From NCBI RefSeq assembly GCF_900177275.1, contig NZ_FXAG01000020.1, forward strand, positions 1-64,000: a stretch of 64,000 bases of DNA. Reading direction: 5' to 3'. How positions within the stretch are numbered: the stretch's first letter is position 1; every line of letters starts with the position of its first letter. The notes under the pieces are model-generated. The model did not search any database. It had not been told where the DNA came from and worked only from the letters and a program-made list of their open reading frames with translations. The DNA is from Pseudogulbenkiania subflava DSM 22618. Its GTDB lineage: Bacteria > Pseudomonadota > Gammaproteobacteria > Burkholderiales > Chromobacteriaceae. Positions 45,609 through 54,631 of the stretch are shown one piece after another. The translations under genes and the position numbers were made by a program.

Positions 45609-45633
45609 AAGGCGACTTCGGTCGCCTTTTTTG
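45609..45633 (+). terminator. ppnP terminator stem-loop, right duplicate with T-run
   Basis: AAGGCGACTTCGGTCGCCTTTTTTG, the same stem-loop as at 45444 but with its complete T-run, followed by a second TTTTT. It is the original end of the ppnP terminator. Confidence 0.85.
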
Positions 45634-45682
45634 TTTTTGGGCCGGAGGCGGGGCTGCTGATTTACAAGCGATACGGTTGGCG

Positions 45683-45697
45683 CGTAGTATTGCTACG
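45683..45697. promoter_or_regulatory. Palindromic operator 1 upstream of the sugar permease
   Basis: CGTAGTATTGCTACG: arms CGTAG/CTACG with an AT-rich centre. It matches operator 2 (45880) at 11 of 15 positions. It lies about 290 bp before the permease start. Confidence 0.5.
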
Positions 45698-45879
45698 TTT
45701 TTTCGCGACCAGAGTTCATGGTCGGGCCAGGTAACGGTCTATCGTGGACATGGAAATACGGCGGGTAAACGAGGCTAATGCTTGTTTTGTATTGATATAT
45801 TGAATGGCGTTGCCTTTTTTTGCCGGTCGATATGTGACGACCTGTCCTGGATGGATAGCGTGCTCTATAACAAAATATC

Positions 45880-45894
45880 TGTAGCAATGCTACA
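45880..45894. promoter_or_regulatory. Palindromic operator 2 upstream of the sugar permease
   Basis: TGTAGCAATGCTACA: perfect 7-bp arms around one central base. It begins 14 bp after TATAAC (45866-45871), a possible -10 box, so a bound repressor would block the start of transcription. Together with operator 1, 197 bp away, a looping repressor such as a LacI-type protein is plausible. Confidence 0.6.
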
Positions 45895-45975
45895 CGTCTG
45901 GCGCAACAAACCGCCGGCTTGCCATGCGGACGCTCACTGCATCGGGCCGGCTGACCGTAAACAGCAGAAAATAGT

Positions 45976-47301
45976 ATGGATGGAACGACAGACATGTCCT
46001 CTCAGCTTGGTAAGACCAATTACTCGCGCGCCCTGACGGTGCTCACCTCCCTGTTCTTCATGTGGGGGTTGATCACCTCGCTCAACGACATCCTCGTCCC
46101 GCATCTGAAGGCGATCTTCACCCTGAGTTACCTGCAGGCGGCACTGATCCAGTTCAGCTTCTTCACCGCCTACTTCGTGATGTCGTTTCCGTCGGGCTAC
46201 CTAGTGGAAAAGCTCGGCTACAAGCGCGGCATCATGATCGGCCTGGCAACCGCGGGTCTCGGCTGTCTGCTGTTCTACCCGGCGGCCGGTGCCAAGTCCT
46301 ACCCGTTCTTCCTCGGTGCGCTGTTCATCCTGGCCTCCGGCATCACCCTGTTGCAGGTGGCGGCCAACCCGTACGTTACCTTGTTGGGCAAGCCCGAAAC
46401 CGCGTCCAGCCGCCTCAACCTGACCCAGGCGTTCAACTCGCTGGGGACGGCCATCGGGCCGTTGGTGGGGTCGGTGCTGATTCTGGCGGTGGCGGTGAAG
46501 CCGGCGCAGGAGCTGAGCGGTCTGTCGCCGGAGCAGTTGGCGGCCTACACCGCCGCTGAGGCCGGTTCGGTGCAGACGCCGTACCTGATCCTGACCGCGC
46601 TGCTGTTTGCCCTGGCCGTGATCATCGGCCTGTTCAAGCTGCCGCAGGTGAAGGAGGGTGATACCCCGGCCGATGCGCCGCAAGGCAACGCCGAGTACCA
46701 TGCGCATGCCAGCGTCTGGGGCTACCGCCACCTGGTACTGGGCGCGGTGGGCATCTTTACCTATGTGGGTGCCGAAGTATCGATCGGCAGTTTCCTGGTG
46801 AGCCTGATGGGGCAGCCGCAGATCGCCGGTCTGTCCGAGGCGGTGGCCGGCAAGTATCTGGCTCTGTACTGGACCGGTGCCATGGTGGGTCGTTTCATCG
46901 GTGGCGTGGTAATGCGCAAGATCAAGCCGGGCCACGTGCTGGCCTTCAACGCGCTGGTCAACGCACTGTTGATCGCGCTGGCGATGAGCGCCGGCGGCAA
47001 GGCCGCGATGTGGGGGCTGATCGCGATCGGTCTGTTCAATTCGATCATGTTCCCGACCATCTTCTCGCTGGCCATCGAGGGCCTGGGCAAGTTCACTGGC
47101 GAGGGTTCCGGCGTGCTGTGCATGGCGATCGTCGGCGGTGCCATCGTGCCGCTGATCCAGGCGTTCTTCGCCGACCGCATCGGCATCCTGTATTCCTTCG
47201 TGGTGCCGCTGGTGTGCTATGCCTACATCGTGTTCTACGGCTTGAAGGGGCACTATGCCGATTTCACCGCGGTGCGCAAGGTGGCGGCAGCGAAGCGCTA
47301 A
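45976..47301 (+). CDS. gluP: Sugar permease, MFS FucP/GluP family
   Basis: 441 residues (435 if the ATG at 45994 is used), 12 membrane segments. The FucP/GluP signatures are [20 protein letters not shown] in the first helix, QLVAANPYV-like [12 protein letters not shown], and [18 protein letters not shown] in the second half. Expected to import glucose, galactose or fucose with H+ or Na+. Two palindromic operators upstream suggest sugar-responsive repression. No sugar-catabolic gene is adjacent. Followed by its own terminator. Confidence 0.88.
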   Translation: MDGTTDMSSQLGKTNYSRALTVLTSLFFMWGLITSLNDILVPHLKAIFTLSYLQAALIQFSFFTAYFVMSFPSGYLVEKLGYKRGIMIGLATAGLGCLLFYPAAGAKSYPFFLGALFILASGITLLQVAANPYVTLLGKPETASSRLNLTQAFNSLGTAIGPLVGSVLILAVAVKPAQELSGLSPEQLAAYTAAEAGSVQTPYLILTALLFALAVIIGLFKLPQVKEGDTPADAPQGNAEYHAHASVWGYRHLVLGAVGIFTYVGAEVSIGSFLVSLMGQPQIAGLSEAVAGKYLALYWTGAMVGRFIGGVVMRKIKPGHVLAFNALVNALLIALAMSAGGKAAMWGLIAIGLFNSIMFPTIFSLAIEGLGKFTGEGSGVLCMAIVGGAIVPLIQAFFADRIGILYSFVVPLVCYAYIVFYGLKGHYADFTAVRKVAAAKR

Positions 47302-47336
47302 GCGCCATGGCCCGCAGGGGCTGACTGCATGAGCAG

Positions 47337-47372
47337 CGCCCGGTCCCGCAGCAAGCGCGGGGCCGGGCGTTG
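47337..47372 (+). terminator. Terminator-like hairpin after the sugar permease
   Basis: CGCCCGGTCCCGC pairs with GCGGGGCCGGGCG (one G-U pair) around a 7-nt loop, followed by TTGTCGT. Strong stem, weak T-run. It lies between the permease and the convergent dehydrogenase gene. Confidence 0.65.
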
Positions 47373-47412
47373 TCGTATCAGGGGGGGCTGCCGGGGCGCG
47401 AGCTAGCGAAGA

Positions 47413-48492
47413 TCACAAGACCGCCGCCACCGCCGCGCCGACCTCGCTGGTGTCGGCCATTCCCCCCATGTCCGGCGTGCGCGGCCCCTCGACCAGCACG
47501 GTTTCGATCGCGCGCATGATCGCGTCGTGCGCGTGTTGGTAGCGCGGATCGCCGTCGCCGAGGAAATCGAGCATCATCGCGCCGGACCAGATCATCGCGA
47601 TCGGGTTGGCGATGTTCTGGCCGTAGATGTCGGGTGCAGAGCCATGCACCGGCTCGAATAGCGAGGGGAAGGTCCGTTCCGGGTTGAGGTTGGCCGAAGG
47701 CGCGATGCCGATGGTGCCGGTGCAGGCCGGCCCGAGGTCAGACAGGATGTCGCCGAACAGATTCGAGGCGACCACTACGTCGAAACGATCCGGCTGCAGC
47801 ACGAAGCGGGCGGAGAGGATGTCGATGTGCTGCTTGTCCCAGGCGACGTCGGGGTAGGCTTGCGCCATCGCCGCCACGCGCTCGTCCCAGTACGGCATGC
47901 TGACTGCGATGCCGTTGGATTTGGTCGCGGCGGTCAGCTTCTTGCGCGGCCGGCGCTGGGCGAGCTCGAAACCATATTTGAGGATGCGATCCACGCCGTG
48001 GCGGGTGAACACCGCCTCCTGCAGCACCAGTTCGCGCTCGGTGCCCTCGAACATCTTGCCGCCGACCGACGAGTATTCGCCCTCGGTGTTTTCGCGCACG
48101 ACGTAGAAGTCGATATCGCCTGTCTTGCGGTTGGCGAGCGGGCAGGGCACGCCGGCAAACAGGCGTACCGGGCGCAGGTTGACGTATTGGTCGAATTCGC
48201 GGCGGAACTTGATCAGCGAGCCCCACAGCGAGATGTGGTCGGGCACCTTGTCCGGCCAGCCGACCGCGCCGAAGAAGATGGCGTCGAAACGCTGCAATGT
48301 CTCGAACCAGTCGTCCGGCATCATCTTGCCGTGCTGGAGGTAATAATCGCAGCTGGCCCAGTCGAAGTGGGCGAATTCGAGGGTGAGGTCGAACTTGGCC
48401 GCGGCGGCTTCCAGCACGCGGATGCCTTCCGGCAGTACCTCTTTGCCGATACCGTCACCGGCAATCGCGGCGATTCTGAATGTCTTGTTCAT
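47413..48492 (-). CDS. dmlA: Tartrate/D-malate dehydrogenase (decarboxylating)
   Basis: NAD-dependent beta-hydroxyacid oxidative decarboxylase of the isocitrate/isopropylmalate dehydrogenase family, 359 residues. DGIGKEV near the N-terminus, LWGSLIKFRREFDQYVNLRPVR and VVRENTEGEYS fit the tartrate/D-malate group. EPVHGSAPDIYGQNIANP is the NAD-binding block. AAGGAAG precedes the ATG at 48492; the frame is open further but without a site. Divergent LysR gene 121 bp away, as for dmlA/dmlR in E. coli. TtuC/YeaU is an equivalent name. Confidence 0.9.
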   Translation of the reverse strand: MNKTFRIAAIAGDGIGKEVLPEGIRVLEAAAAKFDLTLEFAHFDWASCDYYLQHGKMMPDDWFETLQRFDAIFFGAVGWPDKVPDHISLWGSLIKFRREFDQYVNLRPVRLFAGVPCPLANRKTGDIDFYVVRENTEGEYSSVGGKMFEGTERELVLQEAVFTRHGVDRILKYGFELAQRRPRKKLTAATKSNGIAVSMPYWDERVAAMAQAYPDVAWDKQHIDILSARFVLQPDRFDVVVASNLFGDILSDLGPACTGTIGIAPSANLNPERTFPSLFEPVHGSAPDIYGQNIANPIAMIWSGAMMLDFLGDGDPRYQHAHDAIMRAIETVLVEGPRTPDMGGMADTSEVGAAVAAVL

Positions 48493-48613
48493 GCAATGTC
48501 TTCCTTGTTGTCCGGCCGTCAGTCGTGGCGCATCGATTGATCCGATATCCCTAGCATGCCGCAAAACATTCGTTTAATAATTGCCTCCTCCGTGCATTCA
48601 TAAAACACGAATC

Positions 48614-49519
48614 ATGAATAATGAGCCGCAACTGGAAGACCTTCGCGTGTTCTGCCTGGTTGCCCGCAAATCGGGCTTCGCCAGCGCCGCCGAGGAACTG
48701 GGGGCATCCCCTGCCTACGTCAGCAAGCGGATACGGCTGCTGGAAGACAGCCTGGGCGTGAAGCTGCTGTACCGCAGCACGCGGCGGGTCGCGGTGACCG
48801 AGGACGGCGAACGGGTCTACCGCTGGGCGCAAAAGATTCTCGATGACGTCGACCACATGGTGGACGAGGTGTCGGCAACCAGGCTGGCTCCGCGCGGCCT
48901 GATCCGCATCAGCAGCAGCCTGGGCTTCGGCCGAGTCCACGTCGCGCCGGCGCTGGCGGCCTTGGCCGAGCGCTATCCCCAACTCGAAATCCGCTTCGAT
49001 GTGACGGACCGGCTGGTTGATCTGGAGAGTGAAGGGATCGATCTCGATATTCGGGTCGGCAACGAGATCGCGCCGCAGTTGATCGCCAAGAAGCTGGTCG
49101 CCAACCAGCGCATCCTTTGCGCGGCATCGTCCTACCTCGAGCGGCGTGGAACGCCGAAGAGCCTCGGCGAACTGAGCAGCCACGATTGCCTGGCGATCAA
49201 GGAGCGCGACCACCCGTTCGGCGTCTGGCGGCTTTCCGGCCCCGGTGGCGAAACGGTGATACGCATCACCGGCCCCTTGTCGGCCAACCACGGCGAGATC
49301 GTGCATCAGTGGGCGCTGGCGGGACGCGGCATCATGCTGCGTTCCCTGTGGGACGTACGCGCTGCGCTTGCCGCCGGGAGGCTGGTGCGGGTGTTGCCCG
49401 ACTACAGCCTCCCGGCCGACATCTGGGCGGTTTCTCCCATGCGCCTATCGAGCTCGGCCAAGCTCAAGGTGTGTGTCGATTTCATCGAACAGTACTTCCG
49501 GACGCAGGATGTTGGATGA
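48614..49519 (+). CDS. LysR-family regulator (DmlR type)
   Basis: 301 residues with an N-terminal HTH (LEDLRVFCLVARKSGFASAAEEL, SPAYVSKRIRLLE) and an effector domain (GLIRISSSLGFGRVHVAPAL, LDIRVGNEIAPQLIAKKL). The pattern matches the DmlR subgroup. Divergently transcribed from the D-malate/tartrate dehydrogenase gene, which it probably activates. The start at 48614 gives MNNEPQLEDL; an earlier in-frame codon at 48581 is less likely. Confidence 0.85.
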   Translation: MNNEPQLEDLRVFCLVARKSGFASAAEELGASPAYVSKRIRLLEDSLGVKLLYRSTRRVAVTEDGERVYRWAQKILDDVDHMVDEVSATRLAPRGLIRISSSLGFGRVHVAPALAALAERYPQLEIRFDVTDRLVDLESEGIDLDIRVGNEIAPQLIAKKLVANQRILCAASSYLERRGTPKSLGELSSHDCLAIKERDHPFGVWRLSGPGGETVIRITGPLSANHGEIVHQWALAGRGIMLRSLWDVRAALAAGRLVRVLPDYSLPADIWAVSPMRLSSSAKLKVCVDFIEQYFRTQDVG

Positions 49520-49711
49520 CGACTACGGGCGAGGGGCTTCAGTCGGGCAAGCCAATCGGCCGGCATTTGAGGTATGGCCCTGAAAGAGCTCACCCATTGA
49601 GTTGTCCCGGCAACGGAGCGGGCAGTCCGACTTCGCGTGCTAGGCTCCGCCCGGGTTTGCCGGCCGCTGCCGGTCCTGCGTGGGACAGAACCGGCAGGCC
49701 GGCTGATACGC

Positions 49712-50332
49712 TCAGAAGCGCTCGGGGAACTGCTTGGCCAGGGCGCCACCCAAGGCATCGGCGATCACGTTCATGTGCTGTTTCATGGCTTCCCAGGTGT
49801 GGGCCTCCTGGCGGTAGTCCTTGTCCTTGAGCTCCTGAATCTGCTGGACGTGATGGCCGCCATGGGCCAGCAGCAGGCCTTGCAGCGTTTCTTTCGGTAA
49901 ATAGGGGTTGGCGCTGGACAGGAAGGCGGCGATCTCGTCCACGTTGGCGGCCATGGCTTTGTTGGCGCTATCCTGCCCGCTCTTGCTGCCTTTCCCCGTG
50001 GCGATCAGGTACTGCTTGACCGCGCCATAATGGCCGGCCAATAGGGTGAACAACTTGTCCGAGGCGGCCTGCCCGTAGAAGGGCTGGATCGACGCGGCAA
50101 TCTGTTTGGCGTTGGCGACCACCTCTTGCTCGGCGGCGGCGGCGCCGGACTTGTCGTGCGCCAGCGTTTCCAGGGCGACGTTACGCACCCAGAAAATGTG
50201 GCCGCTCCAGAGATCGCGCAGGGCCACTTGTGTTTGTGAAATCTTGGGGCTGCTGCTCAGCTCGGCATGGGCGAGCGGGGACAAGAAGGCCGCGATAAGC
50301 GACGCCGCCAGGGTTTTTTGCCAGGTTTTCAT
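49712..50332 (-). CDS. Secreted four-helix-bundle-like protein of unknown function
   Basis: 206 residues with a Sec signal peptide cleaved after SPLAHA. The mature part is all-helical with spaced His residues: LRDLWSGHIFWVRNVALETL, FTLLAGHYGAVKQYL, AHGGHHVQQIQEL and AHTWEAMKQHMN. It also has NVDEIAAFLSSANPYLPKE. This pattern recalls a helical family found mostly without signal peptide in Firmicutes, function unknown. Divergent from an Fe-S-type regulator across an AT-rich spacer, so redox or metal control is likely (inference). Confidence 0.7.
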   Translation of the reverse strand: MKTWQKTLAASLIAAFLSPLAHAELSSSPKISQTQVALRDLWSGHIFWVRNVALETLAHDKSGAAAAEQEVVANAKQIAASIQPFYGQAASDKLFTLLAGHYGAVKQYLIATGKGSKSGQDSANKAMAANVDEIAAFLSSANPYLPKETLQGLLLAHGGHHVQQIQELKDKDYRQEAHTWEAMKQHMNVIADALGGALAKQFPERF

Positions 50333-50391
50333 GAGAAATCTCCTTCGTGCTCAAGCTTCTTTGGAAGCTGTATTGTAGTCTATTTTGTCAC

Positions 50392-50415
50392 TTAAACAAT
50401 ATAAATATGTTTTAA
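50392..50415. promoter_or_regulatory. AT-rich inverted repeat in the divergent promoter
   Basis: TTAAACA (50392-50398) and TGTTTTAA (50408-50415) are inverted around 9 bp in the 153-bp spacer between the secreted-protein gene and the regulator. CACTT/AAGTG lie just outside. A likely operator for the regulator encoded at 50486. Confidence 0.5.
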
Positions 50416-50485
50416 CTTATCAAAGTGATTTTTGCGCCATGAAGGATATAATCAAACTGAACGGGCAAATTGAAGGTGTACCGAC

Positions 50486-51112
50486 ATGTTGGAAGCAATG
50501 GGTGAGCGTCAGCAGCAACTGTTACGGCTGCTGCAACGGCAGTCTGCAGGGCTGACGGTGGAACAACTGGCACAGGAGCTGGCCGTTACCCGTACCGCGG
50601 TCAGGCAACATCTGACGGTGCTGGAACGGGATGGTCTGGTGGAACGCGGAATGACGCAACCGACGGGGGGGCGGCCCGAGCAGCTCTTCGTGCTGACCCC
50701 GAAGGGGCAGGAGGTGTTTCCCCGCCGCTATTCCTGGTTTGCCGAACTCCTGCTGAAGATGCTGGAAGCCAAGCTTGGCCAGGACGAACTTGCCAAACAA
50801 TTGGCCGAGATCGGCACCACTCTGGCCGCTACCTTGCCGCCGGCGAAGGCGAACGATCCGGAAGCGCGCATCCGGGCGCTGGCCGACATCATGCTGGAAC
50901 TCGGCTACGATGCCCGGCCGGAAGATGCCGACAGCGGCCTGCCGCGCATCGTGGCTACCAATTGCATCTTTCATCATCTGGCGGCACGTTTTCCGGAGGT
51001 TTGCCAACTGGACCTGGCGCTGATGTCGAGCTATGTGGGAGAGCCCGTGACGCACGAAGAATGCATGGTGCGGGGTGGGGCCTGCTGCCGCTTCCGGTTC
51101 ACCAAGCCGTGA
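50486..51112 (+). CDS. SufR-like winged-helix regulator with C-terminal cysteine cluster
   Basis: 208 residues. N-terminal winged HTH (RQQQLLRLLQRQSAGLTVEQ, TRTAVRQHLTVLERDGLV) followed by a beta-wing (PTGGRPEQLFVLTPKG), then a helical linker and four Cys, at residues 160, 173, 193 and 200/201. The Cys-x12-Cys spacing and THEECMVRGGACC tail are as in SufR-type iron-sulfur regulators. Probably senses Fe-S status, NO or redox and controls itself and the divergent secreted protein gene. Confidence 0.82.
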   Translation: MLEAMGERQQQLLRLLQRQSAGLTVEQLAQELAVTRTAVRQHLTVLERDGLVERGMTQPTGGRPEQLFVLTPKGQEVFPRRYSWFAELLLKMLEAKLGQDELAKQLAEIGTTLAATLPPAKANDPEARIRALADIMLELGYDARPEDADSGLPRIVATNCIFHHLAARFPEVCQLDLALMSSYVGEPVTHEECMVRGGACCRFRFTKP

Positions 51113-51250
51113 GCCATGTCCGTGCCGGGCCGAGGCGCTCCGTCATGCCACGCACTGCAGAGGGTGTCCATTTCCATCGGGTGCTTGTGTGGCATCGCCA
51201 CTAGCCAGGAAAGCGTGGGCCGGGCCGGCCACCCTGCCTGGCTGAAGAGA

Positions 51251-51262
51251 AGGTTGGCCGAA
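51251..51262 (+). repeat. AGGTTGGCCGAA motif copy, before PA2779-like gene
   Basis: Intergenic copy in the context GAAGGTTGGCCGAAGA. The 279-bp gap 51113-51391 holds nothing else recognisable apart from AGGAGG before the next start. Confidence 0.7.
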
Positions 51263-51391
51263 GAGCCAGAGGACATGCCTTGGGCATTTAAAAGGAATTG
51301 GCGGATTGTCATTGCGCTGCCATGTGCCACACTGAAACAAGCGGAAAGGGGGCTCGCTGACGGGTTTCAACTCTTGTTCAGGAGGTGTGAA

Positions 51392-51757
51392 ATGTCAGTT
51401 TCCATTGCCAAATACCTTGGTACCGCGCTGTTGGCGTCGTGCCTGGCGGTACAGGCCCCGTTGGCCCGTGCCGGCATGGTTTCGACCGAGCAGGCGGCTG
51501 CAGCGCAGCAGGCCCAGCAAGCCCAGGCCGATCGGGAAAAAGTGAGGGCCTTTCTTGATCGGGCAGAAGTCCGTGACAAGCTGCAGGCCCTTGGCGTGCA
51601 GGCCGCCTTCGCCAAGGATCGCGTCGATTCAATGACCGATGAAGAAGTCACCACGCTGGCTCAACGCATCGATACGCTCTCGGCCGGTGGCCGGCTCAGC
51701 AATTACGACCTGATCGTGATTTTGCTGATCGTGCTGATCATCGCCGTCATCGTGTAG
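51392..51757 (+). CDS. PA2779-family small envelope protein
   Basis: 121 residues with a perfect AGGAGG ribosome-binding site. A signal peptide (LLASCLAVQAPLARA), an Ala/Gln-rich helical middle (EQAAAAQQAQQAQADREKVR) with DRAEVRDKLQALGV, and a strongly hydrophobic C-terminal anchor (DLIVILLIVLIIAVIV). This layout is that of PA2779-like proteins. In relatives a C39/TPR partner (PA2778-like) usually follows; none is here. Confidence 0.8.
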   Translation: MSVSIAKYLGTALLASCLAVQAPLARAGMVSTEQAAAAQQAQQAQADREKVRAFLDRAEVRDKLQALGVQAAFAKDRVDSMTDEEVTTLAQRIDTLSAGGRLSNYDLIVILLIVLIIAVIV

Positions 51758-51802
51758 TTTTTCCTGATTTCGTTTGGGGTAACGCCAGCATGGGGCCGCG
51801 GC

Positions 51803-52708
51803 TCAGGCTGCCCGGCTGGTGACGGGAGCCGCTGTGCGCCTGGCAGGCTGGCGGAATACCAGTACGTTGCCGGCCAGTACCAGGATCAGCCCCGCCAAGG
51901 CGAGTGGCGTCCAGCGATAACCCTCCAGCCATACCGACACATTCAGCGCCACCACCGGGAACAGGACGGTGCAGTAGGCTGCGCGTTCCGGGCCGAGCCG
52001 GCCGACCAGCATCAGGTAGGCGGTGAAGCCGATCACCGAGCCGGGAATGGCGAGGTAGAGCAGGGCGCCCAGGTAGTGTGGCGAGGTGTCGAGGGTGAGC
52101 GGCAGGCCGGCGGCGAGGCTGCCCGCGAACAGGATGAGTGCGCCGGTCAGCATGGCCCAGGCGTTGGTCTGCAACGGCGTGTGGCCGAGCGCCTGCAGCC
52201 GTGCCGACAGCAGGTTGCCGGCGGAGAAGCACAGGGTGCCCAGGATCGATAGCCCCAACCCGAGCAGGGTGCCGCCGTCGGTGCTGTGGCCGGCCAGTTG
52301 CGGCCAGAACAGGGTGGCGATCCCGGCCAGCCCCAGTGCGCCTCCCGCCATCACCTGCGGGGCGATGCGACGCTTGAGGATCAGGCGTGCATTCAGTGCG
52401 TTCCACAGCGTGGCGGTGGAGAACACCACGGCCACCAAACCGCTCGGCAGATAGTGGCTGGCGTAGTAAAAGCACAGGAAATTGAAGCAGAACAGCGTCA
52501 GCCCCTGCGCAGCGATCAGGCTAAGGGCGGTGCCGCGCGGGCGACGCAGTTGGCCGCGCCAGGCAAGAATGGCGAACAGCGCCGCGGCGGCGAGGAAAAA
52601 GCGGTAGGCGATCGAGAGCGGAATCGGAACCGGCCCCAACTGCACCTTGATGGCAATCCAGGTGGTGCCCCAGATCAGCACGGTGGAGAGGTAAAGCAGG
52701 GCGTTCAT
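51803..52708 (-). CDS. EamA-family (DMT) drug/metabolite exporter
   Basis: 301 residues with ten hydrophobic helices in two EamA repeats: VLIWGTTWIAIKVQLGPVP starts the first, GNLLSARLQALGHTP the second. Probably an inner-membrane exporter of small metabolites. Divergent from the AraC-type regulator 145 bp away, which may control it. Confidence 0.88.
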   Translation of the reverse strand: MNALLYLSTVLIWGTTWIAIKVQLGPVPIPLSIAYRFFLAAAALFAILAWRGQLRRPRGTALSLIAAQGLTLFCFNFLCFYYASHYLPSGLVAVVFSTATLWNALNARLILKRRIAPQVMAGGALGLAGIATLFWPQLAGHSTDGGTLLGLGLSILGTLCFSAGNLLSARLQALGHTPLQTNAWAMLTGALILFAGSLAAGLPLTLDTSPHYLGALLYLAIPGSVIGFTAYLMLVGRLGPERAAYCTVLFPVVALNVSVWLEGYRWTPLALAGLILVLAGNVLVFRQPARRTAAPVTSRAA

Positions 52709-52852
52709 GGCGATGGCTCCGGGGGAGGGACAATGGCGCTAGTTTCACCGAACCCGACGAAACGGGATTGCACATTCCTGCGCTTTTTTGGCGTCGAGCG
52801 ATGCCGTGGCGGCCGTCAGGCCGTACACTAATGGCCTTGAGGACGCCCCATC

Positions 52853-53725
52853 ATGCCCCGCGCCACCCTACCTGTTTACGACACACTGACCCAGACCCGC
52901 GCCGAGCTGGAGCGCAACAGCTCGCTCGGCGACGGCCTGTCGGTCGCGCTGTGGCAGCGCAACCAGCTGGAAGACACCGTCTACAGCCGTCCCGGCCACC
53001 ATACCTTGTCGCTCTACCTCGAAGGCGGTTTCGACATTCGGCGCCGCGACCAGCCCGGCCTGCGTGGGGCGCCGGACAAACTGTGCATCCTGCCCGCCGA
53101 ACATGAATCGGATTGGCGCGTCAGCGGCCAGATTCGCTTTCTGCACCTGTATTTTGCGCCCGATCGCTTCGACGCCTTGGCGCTGACCCTGCTCGACCGC
53201 GAGGCGCGCGACCAGCAGCTCTATGACCGCACCTACATGGACGATCCGTGGCTCGCCGCGGTGTGCCGTCAACTGGCCGGACTCGATTGGGACGATCCAC
53301 ATGGCCGGCTGGCCGGCAACGCGCTCGGCCATGAGGTGCTGGCCCACCTGATGCTGACGCAGACCGGCCGGCGCCGCTCGGTGACCGTGAAAGGGGGGCT
53401 CGCTCCGGCGCAGCGCCGCCGCGTGCAGGAGCTGATCGAAGCCCGGCTCGACAGCGTGTTGACGGTGGGCGAACTGGCGGCCGAGCTGGCGTTGTCGGAG
53501 TACCATTTTGCGCGCATGTTCCGCGCCTCGTTCGGCCAACCTCCGCATGCCTGGATCTTGCAGCGTCGCCTGGTACGCGCCCGGGAGGCGCTGGCGGGGG
53601 GCGATCAGGCGCTGGCCGATATCGCGGCCAGCTGCGGCTTTGCCAGTGCCAGCCACCTGGCCAACCGTTTCCGTGCCGCGCTCGGCGTGACGCCCGGCGA
53701 GTACCGGCGCTGGGCGGGGAGGTAG
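52853..53725 (+). CDS. AraC-family transcriptional regulator
   Basis: 290 residues: an N-terminal cupin-like sensing domain and a C-terminal double HTH (LTVGELAAELALSEYHFARMF and ADIAASCGFASASHLANRFR, closing GVTPGEYRR). Divergent from the EamA exporter. The coding sequence contains one reverse copy of the recurrent AGGTTGGCCGAA motif (53531-53542). Effector unknown. Confidence 0.9.
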   Translation: MPRATLPVYDTLTQTRAELERNSSLGDGLSVALWQRNQLEDTVYSRPGHHTLSLYLEGGFDIRRRDQPGLRGAPDKLCILPAEHESDWRVSGQIRFLHLYFAPDRFDALALTLLDREARDQQLYDRTYMDDPWLAAVCRQLAGLDWDDPHGRLAGNALGHEVLAHLMLTQTGRRRSVTVKGGLAPAQRRRVQELIEARLDSVLTVGELAAELALSEYHFARMFRASFGQPPHAWILQRRLVRAREALAGGDQALADIAASCGFASASHLANRFRAALGVTPGEYRRWAGR

Positions 53726-53921
53726 GCGCCCGCGCCGGCTCTACCGCTCGCCCGGTCTGTTGATCGTCCTGTCGCGCGCTTGGCGATACACACGCGGTGC
53801 CACCTCTGATCGCCCTGGCTCCATTGCATCGTGTCGGAGTCTCACCGTCGGCACGAGAAGAAAGATCGCCATGGCCGCGACACCCCTTGTCCGGCCCGTC
53901 TTTGTTGACCAGGAGAGAGAC

Positions 53922-54560
53922 ATGACCGCTTCCATGAAACGCGCGCTGATCGTCATCGATGTGCAAAACGAATACGTCACGGGCCACTTGAGGATTGAAT
54001 ACCCGGCGGTGGAGTTGTCGCTGAGCCATATCGGCCAGGCCATGGACGCCGCGCGTGCGGCGGGAATACCCATCGTGGTGGTGCAGAACAGCGCGCCGTC
54101 TGGTTCGCCGATCTTTGCCCACGGCTCCGAGGGCTGGGCGTTGCACCCGGTGGTGGCCGGCCGTCCTGCCGATCATTACGTGGAGAAAACCCTGCCCAGT
54201 GCCTTTGCCGGCACCGATCTGGAAAGCTGGCTGCGCGAGCAGGGCATCGACACGCTGACGGTGGTCGGTTACATGACCCACAACTGCGTCGATTCGACGG
54301 TGAAGCAGGCGCTGCACGCCGGGTTTGCCGTCGAGGTGCTGGACGACGCCACCGGCTCGGTTCCGTATTCCAATCGGGCCGGCCTCGTCAGTGCGGAGAT
54401 GATTCATCGCACCTTCATGGTGGTGTTGCAGTCGCGTTTTGCCAATGTGATGGAGACGGCCACCTGGCTTGCTGCGCTGGCCGGGCAGCCGCTGCCGGAG
54501 CGCGAGTCGATCTACGCTTCCAACCAACATGCGCTGCAAATGAGAGCGCGCATGGCTTGA
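53922..54560 (+). CDS. Isochorismatase-family cysteine hydrolase
   Basis: 212 residues. The catalytic triad of the family is visible: Asp in LIVIDVQNEY, Lys in VEKTLPSAF and Cys in GYMTHNCVDST. Amidase or hydrolase of a small nitrogenous or aryl substrate, not assignable. AGGAGAGAGAC precedes the ATG; the earlier open frame from 53760 is not used. A 10-bp-stem hairpin separates it from the convergent patatin gene. Confidence 0.88.
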   Translation: MTASMKRALIVIDVQNEYVTGHLRIEYPAVELSLSHIGQAMDAARAAGIPIVVVQNSAPSGSPIFAHGSEGWALHPVVAGRPADHYVEKTLPSAFAGTDLESWLREQGIDTLTVVGYMTHNCVDSTVKQALHAGFAVEVLDDATGSVPYSNRAGLVSAEMIHRTFMVVLQSRFANVMETATWLAALAGQPLPERESIYASNQHALQMRARMA

Positions 54561-54593
54561 TGTCGGGTATCGGGCGCTGCCAAGCGCAAATCC

Positions 54594-54626
54594 GCTGCCA
54601 TGCCGGCGATGTGCCAGCATGGCAGC
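54594..54626. terminator. Bidirectional hairpin between convergent genes
   Basis: GCTGCCATGC and GCATGGCAGC form a perfect 10-bp stem with a 13-nt loop between the stops of the hydrolase (+) and patatin (-) genes. No T-run. Confidence 0.55.
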
Positions 54627-54631
54627 AGAAA

